A stretch of 7,649 nucleotides of DNA, taken from assembly GCA_023132105.1 (NCBI GenBank), contig JAGLYS010000010.1:1-7649 (forward strand), read 5' to 3'. Shown here in pieces: positions 1 to 6,509 of the stretch. The notes under the pieces were generated by a model that did no database searches, had not been told where the DNA came from, and saw only the letters and a program-made list of their open reading frames with translations. This stretch comes from Caldifarciminota bacterium. GTDB taxonomy: Bacteria > Hydrothermota > 32-111 > QNBC01. Both the position numbers and the translations under genes were made by a program. Numbering within the stretch: position 1 is the stretch's first letter; each line of letters begins with the position of its first letter.

Positions 1-711
1 AACTATGATTATGTCCGGATGTTCCATATCATATGCTTCCATAACCGCATTTTCTATCTCCCCTGTCATATATTCCTCGATAATAGCATCTATTGCAACG
101 CCATGCTTTGCGCCTTGAATCAATCCTGTCTGTCCAGTTGCCACAAACGCAACATTCAAGCCTTCTTTTTTCAATGCTTCCGTAAGTAGTAAAGAAGTGG
201 TTCTTTTTCCAACTGCGCTATCTGTACCGAGTACGGCTATTATCGGTATATTGACTTTAAGAATGCGACCGGAGAAGAGATGAAGATCCTTTTTTGCAGG
301 GGGCTTTCTAATATCGTATATTTTGACACTATATTCTTCTGCTCTTCGCATAAATTTTTCATCCTCGGTAAAGAACTCCTGAAGACCGTTCACTATATTC
401 ATCCCCTTTTCTATGGCTTTAAACACTATCTTCCTCTGTTCCTTTGTAAGAAATGCCTCAAGGGGTGCAACACCATATATGAAATATTCCGGAAGATCCT
501 CTAACTTCTCGAAAGCATCATCGAGGTCATGGAATATCGGTATCCCGTTTTTTATTCCATCAAGATATTCCCCTGCGTCCATACCTGATTTTGAGCTGTC
601 AATAATACCGACTATTTCATACTTCTTCGAGTACCTGACAAGTCCATTTGCTATCTTCCCATCCATCTTCCCGAATTGATTTTCACAATATACTATTGCT
701 TTTGCTCTCAT
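1..711 (-). CDS. DUF1611 family P-loop protein (DgcN-like), C-terminus outside window
   Basis: The frame stays open for 237 codons from ATG at 711 to the window edge, so the C-terminal part is missing; the family usually runs to about 330-360 residues. Residues 1-130 look like the Rossmann-like DUF1611_N domain (GIIDSSKSGMDAG near 35-48, IYGVAP near 78-83). A P-loop follows at about 162-172 (GTDSAVGKRTT), then ATGQTGLIQGAKHGVAID, typical of the DUF1611 C-terminal domain. Members named DgcN are D-glutamate N-acetyltransferases in D-glutamate breakdown, usually beside a dipeptide-epimerase-like partner (DgcA); others are unassigned, and no partner is visible here. An AGGTGAT Shine-Dalgarno at 717-723 supports the start. 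The first bases overlap by 4 nt (ATGA) the stop of a possible 28-codon ORF. Family assignment is firm; the enzymatic role is inferred from family knowledge only. Confidence 0.88.
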   Translation of the reverse strand, partial: MRAKAIVYCENQFGKMDGKIANGLVRYSKKYEIVGIIDSSKSGMDAGEYLDGIKNGIPIFHDLDDAFEKLEDLPEYFIYGVAPLEAFLTKEQRKIVFKAIEKGMNIVNGLQEFFTEDEKFMRRAEEYSVKIYDIRKPPAKKDLHLFSGRILKVNIPIIAVLGTDSAVGKRTTSLLLTEALKKEGLNVAFVATGQTGLIQGAKHGVAIDAIIEEYMTGEIENAVMEAYDMEHPDIIIV

Positions 712-794
712 TTATTATCACCTAAATAGATTGATTTATTAATGTCAATTGTTGAATACATTAATAAAGATGTATTATTGCAATAATTTTCCAT
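708..794 (-). CDS. Possible 28-aa leader ORF, overlapping the DUF1611 start
   Basis: An ATG at 794 lies 8 nt after a clean AAAGGAG site (803-809). It opens a 28-codon frame starting MENYCNNTSL and ending YLGDNK. Its TGA stop overlaps the ATG of the DUF1611 gene in an ATGA junction, the same 4-nt style used in the main operon of this window. A TAA lies two codons upstream in frame, so this is not the tail of a longer gene. I do not recognise the peptide; it has no signal sequence or membrane segment. It could be a translated leader that couples ribosomes onto the DUF1611 gene, or a chance ORF in sequence left behind by the decayed recombinase just upstream. The strong ribosome site and exact overlap favour translation, but the function is unknown. 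Confidence 0.4.
   Translation of the reverse strand: MENYCNNTSLLMYSTIDINKSIYLGDNK
723..735. repeat. 13-bp direct repeat, left copy
   Basis: TAAATAGATTGAT occurs here and again, identical and in the same orientation, at 1083-1095. The two copies bracket the decayed recombinase. This copy lies within the possible 28-codon ORF. It may be a recombination scar or a chance match in AT-rich DNA. Confidence 0.4.
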
Positions 795-819
795 AATTTA
801 AACTCCTTTTCAATCATCA

Positions 820-951
820 TTGTTTTTTACATAAAATATAGATATCTGTAGTCTTACTACTTTTATGACCTAACAATTTATGTATATATCACAAGGCTAT
901 TCCCGACTCCAGCAAGTAATCAGCAAAAACACTGCTGAAACTGTTAGCATT
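820..951 (-). pseudogene. Decayed C-terminal end of a tyrosine recombinase/integrase
   Basis: Read on the minus strand, this stretch gives FADYLLESGIAL, a TGA, then YIHKLLGHKSSKTTDIYI. This matches the end of the catalytic domain of phage-integrase/XerCD-type recombinases, where the usual text is close to HSFATHLLESGTDLRYIQ followed by ELLGHKSSKTTEIYTHV. The second box, with its His (codon 865-867) and nucleophilic Tyr (838-840), is intact. The TGA at 889-891 sits where Arg is common, so a CGA to TGA change would explain it. The HxxR box is lost: SSVFADYLLE stands where RHSFATHLLE is expected. After the Tyr, a one-base shift is needed to recover the usual YTHV-like ending. No N-terminal part is found upstream. 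TGA serves as a normal stop in neighbouring genes, so readthrough is unlikely. This is a dead remnant of an integrase gene or mobile element. Confidence 0.82.
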
Positions 952-971
952 GAGATCTTTTATATCATTAT

Positions 972-1000
972 ATTATAACCTAAATTAAAGAAATAATCAA
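972..1000 (-). promoter_or_regulatory. Predicted sigma70 promoter reading toward the DUF1611 gene
   Basis: The minus strand carries TTGATT (995-1000), a 17-nt spacer and TATAAT (972-977). A start near 965 would give a leader of about 170 nt through the recombinase fossil before the 28-codon ORF, then the DUF1611 gene. The leader contains a small hairpin (TCAGCA/TGCTGA, 7-nt loop, about 920-938). The rest of 1001-1082 shows no gene, only a short palindrome at 1039-1052. Confidence 0.5.
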
Positions 1001-1082
1001 TTATAAAAGCATAGAGGTGATATTTACCTTAAAGATGATCCTGAAATCAGGAAACCGATAAGGCAATCGATGACTTTACAAA

Positions 1083-1095
1083 TAAATAGATTGAT
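1083..1095. repeat. 13-bp direct repeat, right copy
   Basis: This is a second exact copy of TAAATAGATTGAT, 360 bp from the copy at 723-735. It lies just past the stop codon of the nucleotidyltransferase gene. Together the copies frame the stretch with the recombinase remnant. Confidence 0.4.
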
Positions 1096-1099
1096 ATGG

Positions 1100-1684
1100 T
1101 TATATTTCGTTTATCCATTCATGCTCAGGAGCGGAAATCATTAATGCATTTTTTAGCCATTCCCTTTGATTTTCTGAAAATTTATTTAAAACATTCTCAA
1201 AATCCTTATTGTCCTTTTCTCGATTATGTGCGGATTTATATAATATAACTATTTCGGGACACAGAATAGGAATACCAAAAGAAGATAAGAGTATAACCTT
1301 ATCGATTTCTCTCTTGATTCTTTGCTCCCTTCTATAAATCCAATTATTCCCCTCTTTTTCATTAAGCAAAATTTCGATTTCATTTATATCCGAATCATTA
1401 TTGTATCCGTGAATTTCATGAACAGGCATTTGTAGATATTCACTTTCTCCTAATGGTTCTGTTAAATATCCGTTTTGGTGCTTCACAACCTTTTTTAAAT
1501 CCCATTTTTTAAAATATTGATATAATTTATCCTGATCATCTCGAAATATTCCTATTTCAATATCATTATGTTCTCTTGTTTTCTCATTAATAAATAGATC
1601 TATAGCCCATCCCCCGGCAATAAACCATTTATAATTGAAATCATTCATTAATGTGTTGATTTTTTTGGGTAAAGAAAAATACAA
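1100..1684 (-). CDS. Nucleotidyltransferase-fold protein of the aminoglycoside/lincosamide-resistance type
   Basis: This 194-residue protein has the signature of small nucleotidyltransferases related to aminoglycoside-2''-adenylyltransferase and lincosamide enzymes (PF10706-like). It shows WFIAGGWAIDLF at 20-31, then TREHNDIEIGIFR at 36-48, with D41 and E43 as the likely metal-binding pair. A further acidic patch (E102/E104) precedes WIYRR at 115-119. The tail has GIPILCPEIVILYKS at 137-151, KDNKDF at 157-162 and a closing PEHEW. Family members transfer AMP or another nucleotide to a small molecule, but many chromosomal ones have no known substrate, so a resistance role is only possible. Length is normal and both ends look intact. 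The start is TTG, supported by GAGAGGTG just upstream; the next ATG (Met13) would leave only seven residues before the GGW motif. The gene follows the lipoprotein gene by 24 nt. Confidence 0.82.
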   Translation of the reverse strand: MYFSLPKKINTLMNDFNYKWFIAGGWAIDLFINEKTREHNDIEIGIFRDDQDKLYQYFKKWDLKKVVKHQNGYLTEPLGESEYLQMPVHEIHGYNNDSDINEIEILLNEKEGNNWIYRREQRIKREIDKVILLSSFGIPILCPEIVILYKSAHNREKDNKDFENVLNKFSENQREWLKNALMISAPEHEWINEI

Positions 1685-1688
1685 AAAG

Positions 1689-1696
1689 CACCTCTC
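1689..1696 (-). promoter_or_regulatory. Ribosome binding site that fixes a TTG start
   Basis: GAGAGGTG on the minus strand lies 4 nt before the TTG at 1684. An in-frame TAA at 1709-1711 closes the frame upstream and no ATG or GTG lies between, so TTG is the best start for the nucleotidyltransferase. Confidence 0.6.
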
Positions 1697-1708
1697 TGTG
1701 TATAATAT

Positions 1709-2053
1709 TTAATAATTTTTAATCGTTTTATTCCCCTCCTTATCGATTATAATTACCTTACTTAGCTTTTTGTCTTTATAATAAAGTTCGATTTTCTTTA
1801 CCATTTCCCCCTTATGATATTTCTTCATTATTTCCGGCTTTCCATCATTATTAAAAAAAGCTATTGTATATGCATAACCATCTTCAATTAATATTTTGAC
1901 TTCATCTTTTGTAATTTCACCGGTTGGATAAAATCCTTTATAGCTGACACTCCATTTGAAATAGTAAGGGCCACCCGGCTTATGGTTATAATTTTTCTTA
2001 CACCCAATCGACATAATCATACACATAACAATGACAAAATATAGTATTTTCAT
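1709..2053 (-). CDS. Small hypothetical lipoprotein
   Basis: The 114-residue product begins with a short signal peptide (hydrophobic residues 3-16) ending in the lipobox SIGC, with Cys18 as the lipidated residue. This predicts export and membrane anchoring. The mature part is polar and lysine-rich. It has short beta-like stretches, for example YTIAFFNNDGKPE and KIELYYKDKKLSKVIII, that resemble the strand-turn repeats of MORN/YwqK-like antitoxin-type proteins, but the likeness is too loose for a family call. I do not recognise the gene. The ATG is supported by AGAGGA six nt upstream. It lies 47 nt after the membrane-protease gene and 24 nt before the nucleotidyltransferase, so these genes may share a transcript, although the gaps are wider than in the core operon. 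Confidence 0.75.
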   Translation of the reverse strand: MKILYFVIVMCMIMSIGCKKNYNHKPGGPYYFKWSVSYKGFYPTGEITKDEVKILIEDGYAYTIAFFNNDGKPEIMKKYHKGEMVKKIELYYKDKKLSKVIIIDKEGNKTIKNY

Positions 2054-2073
2054 AATATTCCTCTAATATTCCT
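2054..2073 (-). repeat. Duplicated ribosome-site segment before the lipoprotein gene
   Basis: On the minus strand the 9-mer AGGAATATT occurs twice, separated by AG, directly before the ATG at 2053. Each copy carries an AGGA ribosome-site core. Only the copy nearest the ATG is correctly spaced. It may be a small slippage duplication. Confidence 0.5.
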
Positions 2074-2100
2074 AATGTTTTCAAACGACAATATCTCTTT

Positions 2101-2814
2101 TCAGAACATTCCCAATATACTTACCACACCTGTTATGAGAAAATCTCCAACATGTTGCGAACCCACAGGAATAGAAAATAAAATTCCGGCAAATATAAGA
2201 TTCATAAGTATTACAAACATCATTGAAAATACAAATCCACCCCTTTTTAAATCCGGTTGATCAATATGGATATCCTTTATTGTACTTATAATGTGAATTC
2301 CATATGCAACACCTACGAGAAACAGATCGAATTTTCTATATCCTATCTGTAAGAATGGGTACGGAATAAGCAAAACAAACGATGTAAGGGGGAAAAAATA
2401 GGGAGAAAGTCTCGTAATAAGATTATCCCCTTCCACTTCGACAGAACCCCCGACTTTTCCGGTGACAACCAATTTTTTTACCCTCTTTAGAAATGCCCAG
2501 GAGAATACAATGTGAGTTACCTCATGCTCGAAATTGTCAATAAATCTAAATGAATGTTTTGTAAATCCTTCTATTAACAATCTTATTGTAATAAAGGTGA
2601 AAATACCAACCAAAAAAAACATTTTCTCAGCCGTTACATCAGTGTAAATTTTTAAAACCAGAAAGAAAGAATATGTAAAACCAATAACTAGAGGGATCTC
2701 AATCAGAAAAAATAAAATTTTAAGAATAGGAAAGAAAAACTTCCCTCTTCTCTTACTATACAATCTATTTTTCTTCAATAAATGCCAAATACCCTCTATA
2801 TGTTTCATAAACAT
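2101..2814 (-). CDS. Membrane metalloprotease-like protein (M50-type HExxH)
   Basis: The 237-residue product is strongly hydrophobic, with likely membrane segments near residues 27-57, 66-84, 139-158, 161-179, 194-217 and 222-237. HEVTH at 97-101 is an HExxH zinc motif inside an otherwise hydrophobic protein. GGSVEVEGDNLITRLSPYFFPL (about 122-143, starting VGGSV) and QPDLKRGG near 186-193 fit the M50/M50B plan, in which a later Asp (here perhaps D188) is the third zinc ligand. Such proteins may cut membrane substrates or be inactive relatives; no substrate can be named. The ATG at 2814 overlaps the M18 gene by 50 nt and lacks a strong ribosome site. An ATG at 2808 or a TTG at 2763, just after the M18 stop, would also keep every membrane segment, so the N-terminus is uncertain. 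Confidence 0.7.
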   Translation of the reverse strand: MFMKHIEGIWHLLKKNRLYSKRRGKFFFPILKILFFLIEIPLVIGFTYSFFLVLKIYTDVTAEKMFFLVGIFTFITIRLLIEGFTKHSFRFIDNFEHEVTHIVFSWAFLKRVKKLVVTGKVGGSVEVEGDNLITRLSPYFFPLTSFVLLIPYPFLQIGYRKFDLFLVGVAYGIHIISTIKDIHIDQPDLKRGGFVFSMMFVILMNLIFAGILFSIPVGSQHVGDFLITGVVSILGMF

Positions 2815-4156
2815 CGAATTTACTTACCACTTCAAGCGGAGAGTGCATACTTAATACGGGTGTCCCACAATCGATTGTTTCAATACCAACTTCTCCGAGG
2901 AACTTGGCAATTGTTCCACCTCCACCCTCATCTACCTTTCCCAATTCACCTGTTTGCCAGACAATCTTCCTCTTGTTGAACATTATTCTCATTTTTCCGA
3001 AAAACTCGGCATGACAATCATTAGCCCCGTACTTTCCTCCAGATCCTGTATATTTTGTTAAAACAATACCATAATTAAGCTTACAGGCATTGTTTACCTC
3101 ATTTACGGATTTATATGTCGGATCGATTGCAGCATTAACATCGGAGGAAAGAGCTTGAGAATTGTTAATCACTTTTCTAAGAAGAGCATATGTTGGTTTT
3201 AACCCCGTATTTTCAATGGTTTTAAGTATTACATCTTCAATAAATTTGGATTTTGCCCCTGTATTTCCGTCACTGCCTACTTCCTCTTTATCTGAGAAAT
3301 ATATTATCGTAGTATATGCGGGTGTTTTTGCATCAAATAGGGCTTCAAGACTAGTAAAAGCACAAACCCTGTCATCATGACCATAACCACCTACAAGGCT
3401 TCTGTCGAATCCAATATCTCTTGCTTTTCCCGCAGGAACGATTTCAATCTCGGCACTAAGGAAGTCTTCCTCTATAATGCCATATTTTTTATTTAAGATA
3501 CTCAATAAATTCTCTTTTACTTTTGTTTTTTCATCCTTATCTTTTACAGGTATACTTCCAATAAGTATATTCAGATTTTCACCCGGAATAGCTTCGCCTA
3601 TTTTCTTTGTACCTTGAACTTTATATGAAAGATGCGGAAGAATATCTGTTATTGTAAAAATAGGATCGTTTTCATCTTCTCCGATTTTAATATTTACTTT
3701 TTCACCATTTGCTTTTATTATTATACCATGGATTGCAAGAGGTATTGTAACCCATTGAAATTTTTTTATACCACCATAGTAATGTGTCTTAAGCAATGCC
3801 AATTCAATATCTTCATACATTGGATTCTGCTTGAGATCAAGTCTTGGAGAATCAACATGTGAACCTATTATTCTTACACCGTTTTCTATAGGTTCCTTGC
3901 CAATAACAACAAAGCAAGCTGATTTTCCTCTATTGACAATATAAAATTTTTTACCTTTACCCTCCTTAAATCCTCTTTTCGTAGCTTCTTTCACAGCATT
4001 GTCAATAATCTCTCTTTCGGTTTTACAGACACTTAAATAGTTTATGTATTTTTTATTAAAGTCAAAAATCGATTTTTCTCTCTTCTTGTCAATAAGTGTC
4101 CATCCGTTTTTCTTTTCGTAGGCAAATTTGCTTTTCTTATCTTTCTTCTTTGCCAT
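2765..4156 (-). CDS. apeA: M18 family aminopeptidase (aspartyl aminopeptidase-like)
   Basis: This 463-residue protein matches the full-length bacterial M18 group usually named ApeA. These are cytosolic, dinuclear zinc enzymes that remove N-terminal residues, often acidic ones, from peptides and form large oligomers. The metal-site motifs appear in order: GSHVDSPR at 98-105 (His100), GHDDR at 259-263 (bridging Asp), DKEEVGSDG at 289-297 (Glu291 as likely general base, Glu292 as ligand), SSDVN at 337-341 (Asp339) and SMHSPLE at 436-442 (His438). The region 363-385, with TGSGGKYGAND, is also typical. The first 10 residues are very lysine-rich. AAGGAGGA just before the ATG gives a near-ideal ribosome site, 12 nt after the map stop. 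Placement after map suggests joint expression of two peptide-trimming enzymes. The substrate preference is not readable from sequence. Confidence 0.93.
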   Translation of the reverse strand: MAKKKDKKSKFAYEKKNGWTLIDKKREKSIFDFNKKYINYLSVCKTEREIIDNAVKEATKRGFKEGKGKKFYIVNRGKSACFVVIGKEPIENGVRIIGSHVDSPRLDLKQNPMYEDIELALLKTHYYGGIKKFQWVTIPLAIHGIIIKANGEKVNIKIGEDENDPIFTITDILPHLSYKVQGTKKIGEAIPGENLNILIGSIPVKDKDEKTKVKENLLSILNKKYGIIEEDFLSAEIEIVPAGKARDIGFDRSLVGGYGHDDRVCAFTSLEALFDAKTPAYTTIIYFSDKEEVGSDGNTGAKSKFIEDVILKTIENTGLKPTYALLRKVINNSQALSSDVNAAIDPTYKSVNEVNNACKLNYGIVLTKYTGSGGKYGANDCHAEFFGKMRIMFNKRKIVWQTGELGKVDEGGGGTIAKFLGEVGIETIDCGTPVLSMHSPLEVVSKFDVYETYRGYLAFIEEK

Positions 4157-4168
4157 AAGTCCTCCTTA

Positions 4169-4948
4169 TTAAAAATAATTATACCAATTTTCAGGATTAT
4201 CGGGAAAACTCAGGATATACGGTTTCCCCTCTGTAATTGCAATCGAATGCTCAAAATGGCAGGCAAGGCTTCTATCCGCCGTAACAGCTGTCCACATATC
4301 ATCAAGTACCTTTACTTTAAAATCCCCCATTGACAACATCGGTTCAATTGCGATTGTCATTCCCTTTCTAAGTCTTGGACCCATACCATCTTTGCCAAAA
4401 TTGGGAATTTCCGGGGCTTCATGCAGATCTCTGCCTATACCATGTCCGACATATTCTCTTATTACACTATACCCTCTTTGTTCGGCATATACTTGAATTG
4501 CATGAGATATATCTCCTAATCTATTGCCAAATATCGCATTATTAATCCCTTCAATAAGACATTGTTTGGTATCTTCTATAAATTTCCTCACCTTTCCCGT
4601 AACATTCCCGACAGGAATGGTTACCGCAGCATCTCCATTGTAACCTCTATATTTACAACCAAGATCCAGACTTACAATATCTCCCTCTTCCAAAAATCGC
4701 TTTTTCGATGGGATTCCATGAACGATCTCTTCATTTATTGACACACAAAGTGTAGATGGATAACCATTATAACCTTTGAAATTAGGAACTGCATTGTTCC
4801 TTCTTATAATCTCTTCAGCCAATTGATCAAGCTTGTATGTAGAAACACCCGGCTTTATATAATCTCTCAGATATACAAATGTATTTGCTACGATTTTATT
4901 CGCTTTTCTCATAATTTCTATCTCTTTATTGGATTTCAAAATTATCAC
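4169..4948 (-). CDS. map: Type I methionine aminopeptidase
   Basis: Map removes the initiator methionine from new proteins in the cytosol. All five metal ligands of the pita-bread fold are visible: D95 (SLDLG), D106 (NGDAA), H169 (GHGIG), E202 (IEPM) and E233 (FEHS). The substrate-side histidines H78 (VHGIP) and H176 are also present. At 259 residues it is a normal type Ia form without an N-terminal zinc-finger extension. The segment near 203-225 (MLSMGDFKVKVLDDMW) matches the usual loop before the last Glu. The start is GTG at 4948, inside a GTGA overlap with the stop of the preceding gene, with AAAGG about 10 nt upstream; this points to translational coupling. It is normally an essential enzyme. 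The M18 aminopeptidase gene follows 12 nt downstream. Confidence 0.95.
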   Translation of the reverse strand: MIILKSNKEIEIMRKANKIVANTFVYLRDYIKPGVSTYKLDQLAEEIIRRNNAVPNFKGYNGYPSTLCVSINEEIVHGIPSKKRFLEEGDIVSLDLGCKYRGYNGDAAVTIPVGNVTGKVRKFIEDTKQCLIEGINNAIFGNRLGDISHAIQVYAEQRGYSVIREYVGHGIGRDLHEAPEIPNFGKDGMGPRLRKGMTIAIEPMLSMGDFKVKVLDDMWTAVTADRSLACHFEHSIAITEGKPYILSFPDNPENWYNYF

Positions 4949-5703
4949 AATTTATTATCCTTTATTCTTCCGATCTCTTTTCCCGGAACCTCGGATGGCA
5001 TCAGTTCATATACCACAGTTGCTCCATTGGAAAATTCGAGCTTATCCCATGGAAATATGCCATCATGAGGAAATAGATGTTCATCGAATATCCCATTGTT
5101 ATCATGGATATGATAATGATTGTATTTATTTATATCCAAAGGATTTTGTTTCCCTATTAGCCAGTGTCCGGTATCAAAACATATTTCGAATTTATTATTG
5201 AATTCATTTCTCAATTTGTCTAACCATACTATTGAATCACCAAGTTTATACATGGAAAGATTCTCCAGGTAGAGTTTTATACCATATTTATCTGCAAATT
5301 CAATTAATTCGATTAAGGATTCTTTAAGTTTTTCTTCTCTTTTGTATCTTTCCTCTTCATTAATTTTGGCTGACGAATGTACTATCAACCTGTCAATTTT
5401 TAATATTTGAGCAGCAATAACTGCTTTTTCGATTTCCCTTAACGAATATAATCTTTCCCATTCATCCATTGAGGATATATCAATAATATTATCTTTAATT
5501 CTCATCGGTTGATGTAAGGAGACAGCTTTTATCCTTTTTTTATTAAGTTTTTGTTTTAAATATTTTATTCTTTTTATATCATCTACTAAAAAATGACCTT
5601 CTTGAATCCTTAACTCAATAAAAGGGAATACCCCCTCAAAGTATTTTAATGATTCTTCCAGAGGAACATTTTTAACCAATGTTGTCGAGCACGCTCTTAT
5701 CAA
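4945..5703 (-). CDS. Xylose isomerase-like TIM-barrel protein (AP endonuclease 2 family)
   Basis: The 252-residue product has the layout of the PF01261 superfamily, which includes sugar-phosphate isomerases/epimerases and endonuclease IV. Likely metal or active-site residues fall at strand ends in the expected order: E30 (FIELR), H64 (SLHQP), H109 (IVHSS), E147 (LYLENLS), D177 and H180 (CFDTGHW), H198/H200 (HIHDN) and E233 (VYELMP). EHLFPHDGIFPW at 208-219 resembles the 'H..G.G.iDW' segment of the isomerase branch. Endonuclease IV has more zinc ligands and is longer, so a sugar isomerase or epimerase is more likely, with unknown substrate. The TTG start lies in a TTGA overlap with the mrp stop, with AAAGGAG 11 nt upstream; no in-frame ATG occurs before Met67. 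Both ends are coupled to neighbours, so it is expressed with mrp and map. Confidence 0.82.
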   Translation of the reverse strand: MIRACSTTLVKNVPLEESLKYFEGVFPFIELRIQEGHFLVDDIKRIKYLKQKLNKKRIKAVSLHQPMRIKDNIIDISSMDEWERLYSLREIEKAVIAAQILKIDRLIVHSSAKINEEERYKREEKLKESLIELIEFADKYGIKLYLENLSMYKLGDSIVWLDKLRNEFNNKFEICFDTGHWLIGKQNPLDINKYNHYHIHDNNGIFDEHLFPHDGIFPWDKLEFSNGATVVYELMPSEVPGKEIGRIKDNKL

Positions 5704-6509
5704 CTATCTACAAACTCCTTTATCTTTTTTGCAATTTCAAAAAATGACTTTGAAAAATCAGAATCCTTGCTTTCGATTATATGAAATATCCCTTTATCGC
5801 TTGTTTCGGTAACAACAGGTTCAAGGGGAAGTTCTCCAAGTAATGAAATATCCATATCTTTTGTTGTCTTTGAAATTGCGCCTTTCTTAAATATCTCGAT
5901 TTTTTCTCCACAATGCGGACATATGAGATAACTCATATTTTCAACAAGACCGGCTATAGGTATTTCAAGTTTATTGGCAAATGTTATGTTTTTTCTAACA
6001 TCAAGCACTGCTAATTCTTGCGGAGTCGATACAATTACAGCAGCATCAAGAGGTTTCATTTCCTGGGCAATACTTAATGCTTCGTCCCCTGTCCCCGGAG
6101 GAAGATCAATTATCATATATTTGATATCTTCCCACTTAACATCCTGAATAAATTGCTGAACTGCTTTTATCTTTAGCGGCCCTCTCCATATAACAGGAGA
6201 GTCCTTTGTAGGCAACAGAAATGCCATAGACATAACAAAAAGATTTTTGCTTGCGGCAATAGGCACTATTTTTTGATTTTCAACATTTAATTTTTTATCT
6301 TCGATTCCAAGTAGTTTGGGAATATTCGGTCCAGTAATGTCAATATCCATCAATCCGACCTTTTCATTCATCATTTCAGACAACCATATGGCAAAATTAG
6401 CCGCAATTGTCGATTTCCCAACACCACCTTTACCGCTCATTACAGCAATTTTTTTAACCCCTTTCAAATATTCCTTTTTCATATTTAGATTTAAATTAGG
6501 TTTTTCCAT
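5700..6509 (-). CDS. mrp: Mrp/NBP35-type Fe-S cluster carrier ATPase
   Basis: This is a P-loop ATPase of the Mrp/ApbC/NBP35 group, which binds a bridging Fe-S cluster as a dimer and delivers it to client enzymes in the cytosol. The deviant Walker A motif is GKGGVGKST at 26-34. The switch/A' segment is VGLMDIDITGPNIPKLLG at 51-68, and Walker B is IIDLPPGTGD at 133-142. The cluster-binding CPHC is at 197-200. The STPQELAVLDV segment at 161-171 is also diagnostic. The protein is 269 residues long and lacks the N-terminal DUF59 domain seen in many Mrp proteins, so it is the short form. The ATG directly follows the TAG of panD with no gap, and the ribosome site TTGGAG lies within the last codons of panD. 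Its stop overlaps the next gene. Clients are unknown. Confidence 0.93.
   Translation of the reverse strand: MEKPNLNLNMKKEYLKGVKKIAVMSGKGGVGKSTIAANFAIWLSEMMNEKVGLMDIDITGPNIPKLLGIEDKKLNVENQKIVPIAASKNLFVMSMAFLLPTKDSPVIWRGPLKIKAVQQFIQDVKWEDIKYMIIDLPPGTGDEALSIAQEMKPLDAAVIVSTPQELAVLDVRKNITFANKLEIPIAGLVENMSYLICPHCGEKIEIFKKGAISKTTKDMDISLLGELPLEPVVTETSDKGIFHIIESKDSDFSKSFFEIAKKIKEFVDS

Noticed and set aside
280..679. Two plus-strand ORFs inside the DUF1611 region
   Set aside because: They lie antisense to a frame with clear DUF1611 motifs and have no recognisable domains.
889..891. TGA recoding (for example selenocysteine) in the recombinase frame
   Set aside because: Other decay marks are present, the site normally holds Arg, and TGA is used as a stop in the HAD, mrp and TIM-barrel genes.
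1039..1052. Palindrome TCCTGA-AA-TCAGGA as a terminator for the nucleotidyltransferase gene
   Set aside because: The stem is short, the loop tiny and no T-run follows on the minus strand.
860..1099. Integron attC site beside the nucleotidyltransferase
   Set aside because: The GTTAGG seen at 869-875 on the minus strand is part of the recombinase LLGH codons, and no paired core-site hairpin is visible.
1007..1100. Plus-strand frame reading KDDPEIRKPIRQSM, which looks protein-like
   Set aside because: It has no start codon and a stop just upstream, runs into antisense of the nucleotidyltransferase gene, and matches no family I recognise.
2782..3862. Plus-strand ORFs antisense to the M18 gene
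   Set aside because: The minus strand encodes an intact M18 enzyme with all metal ligands; these are shadows.
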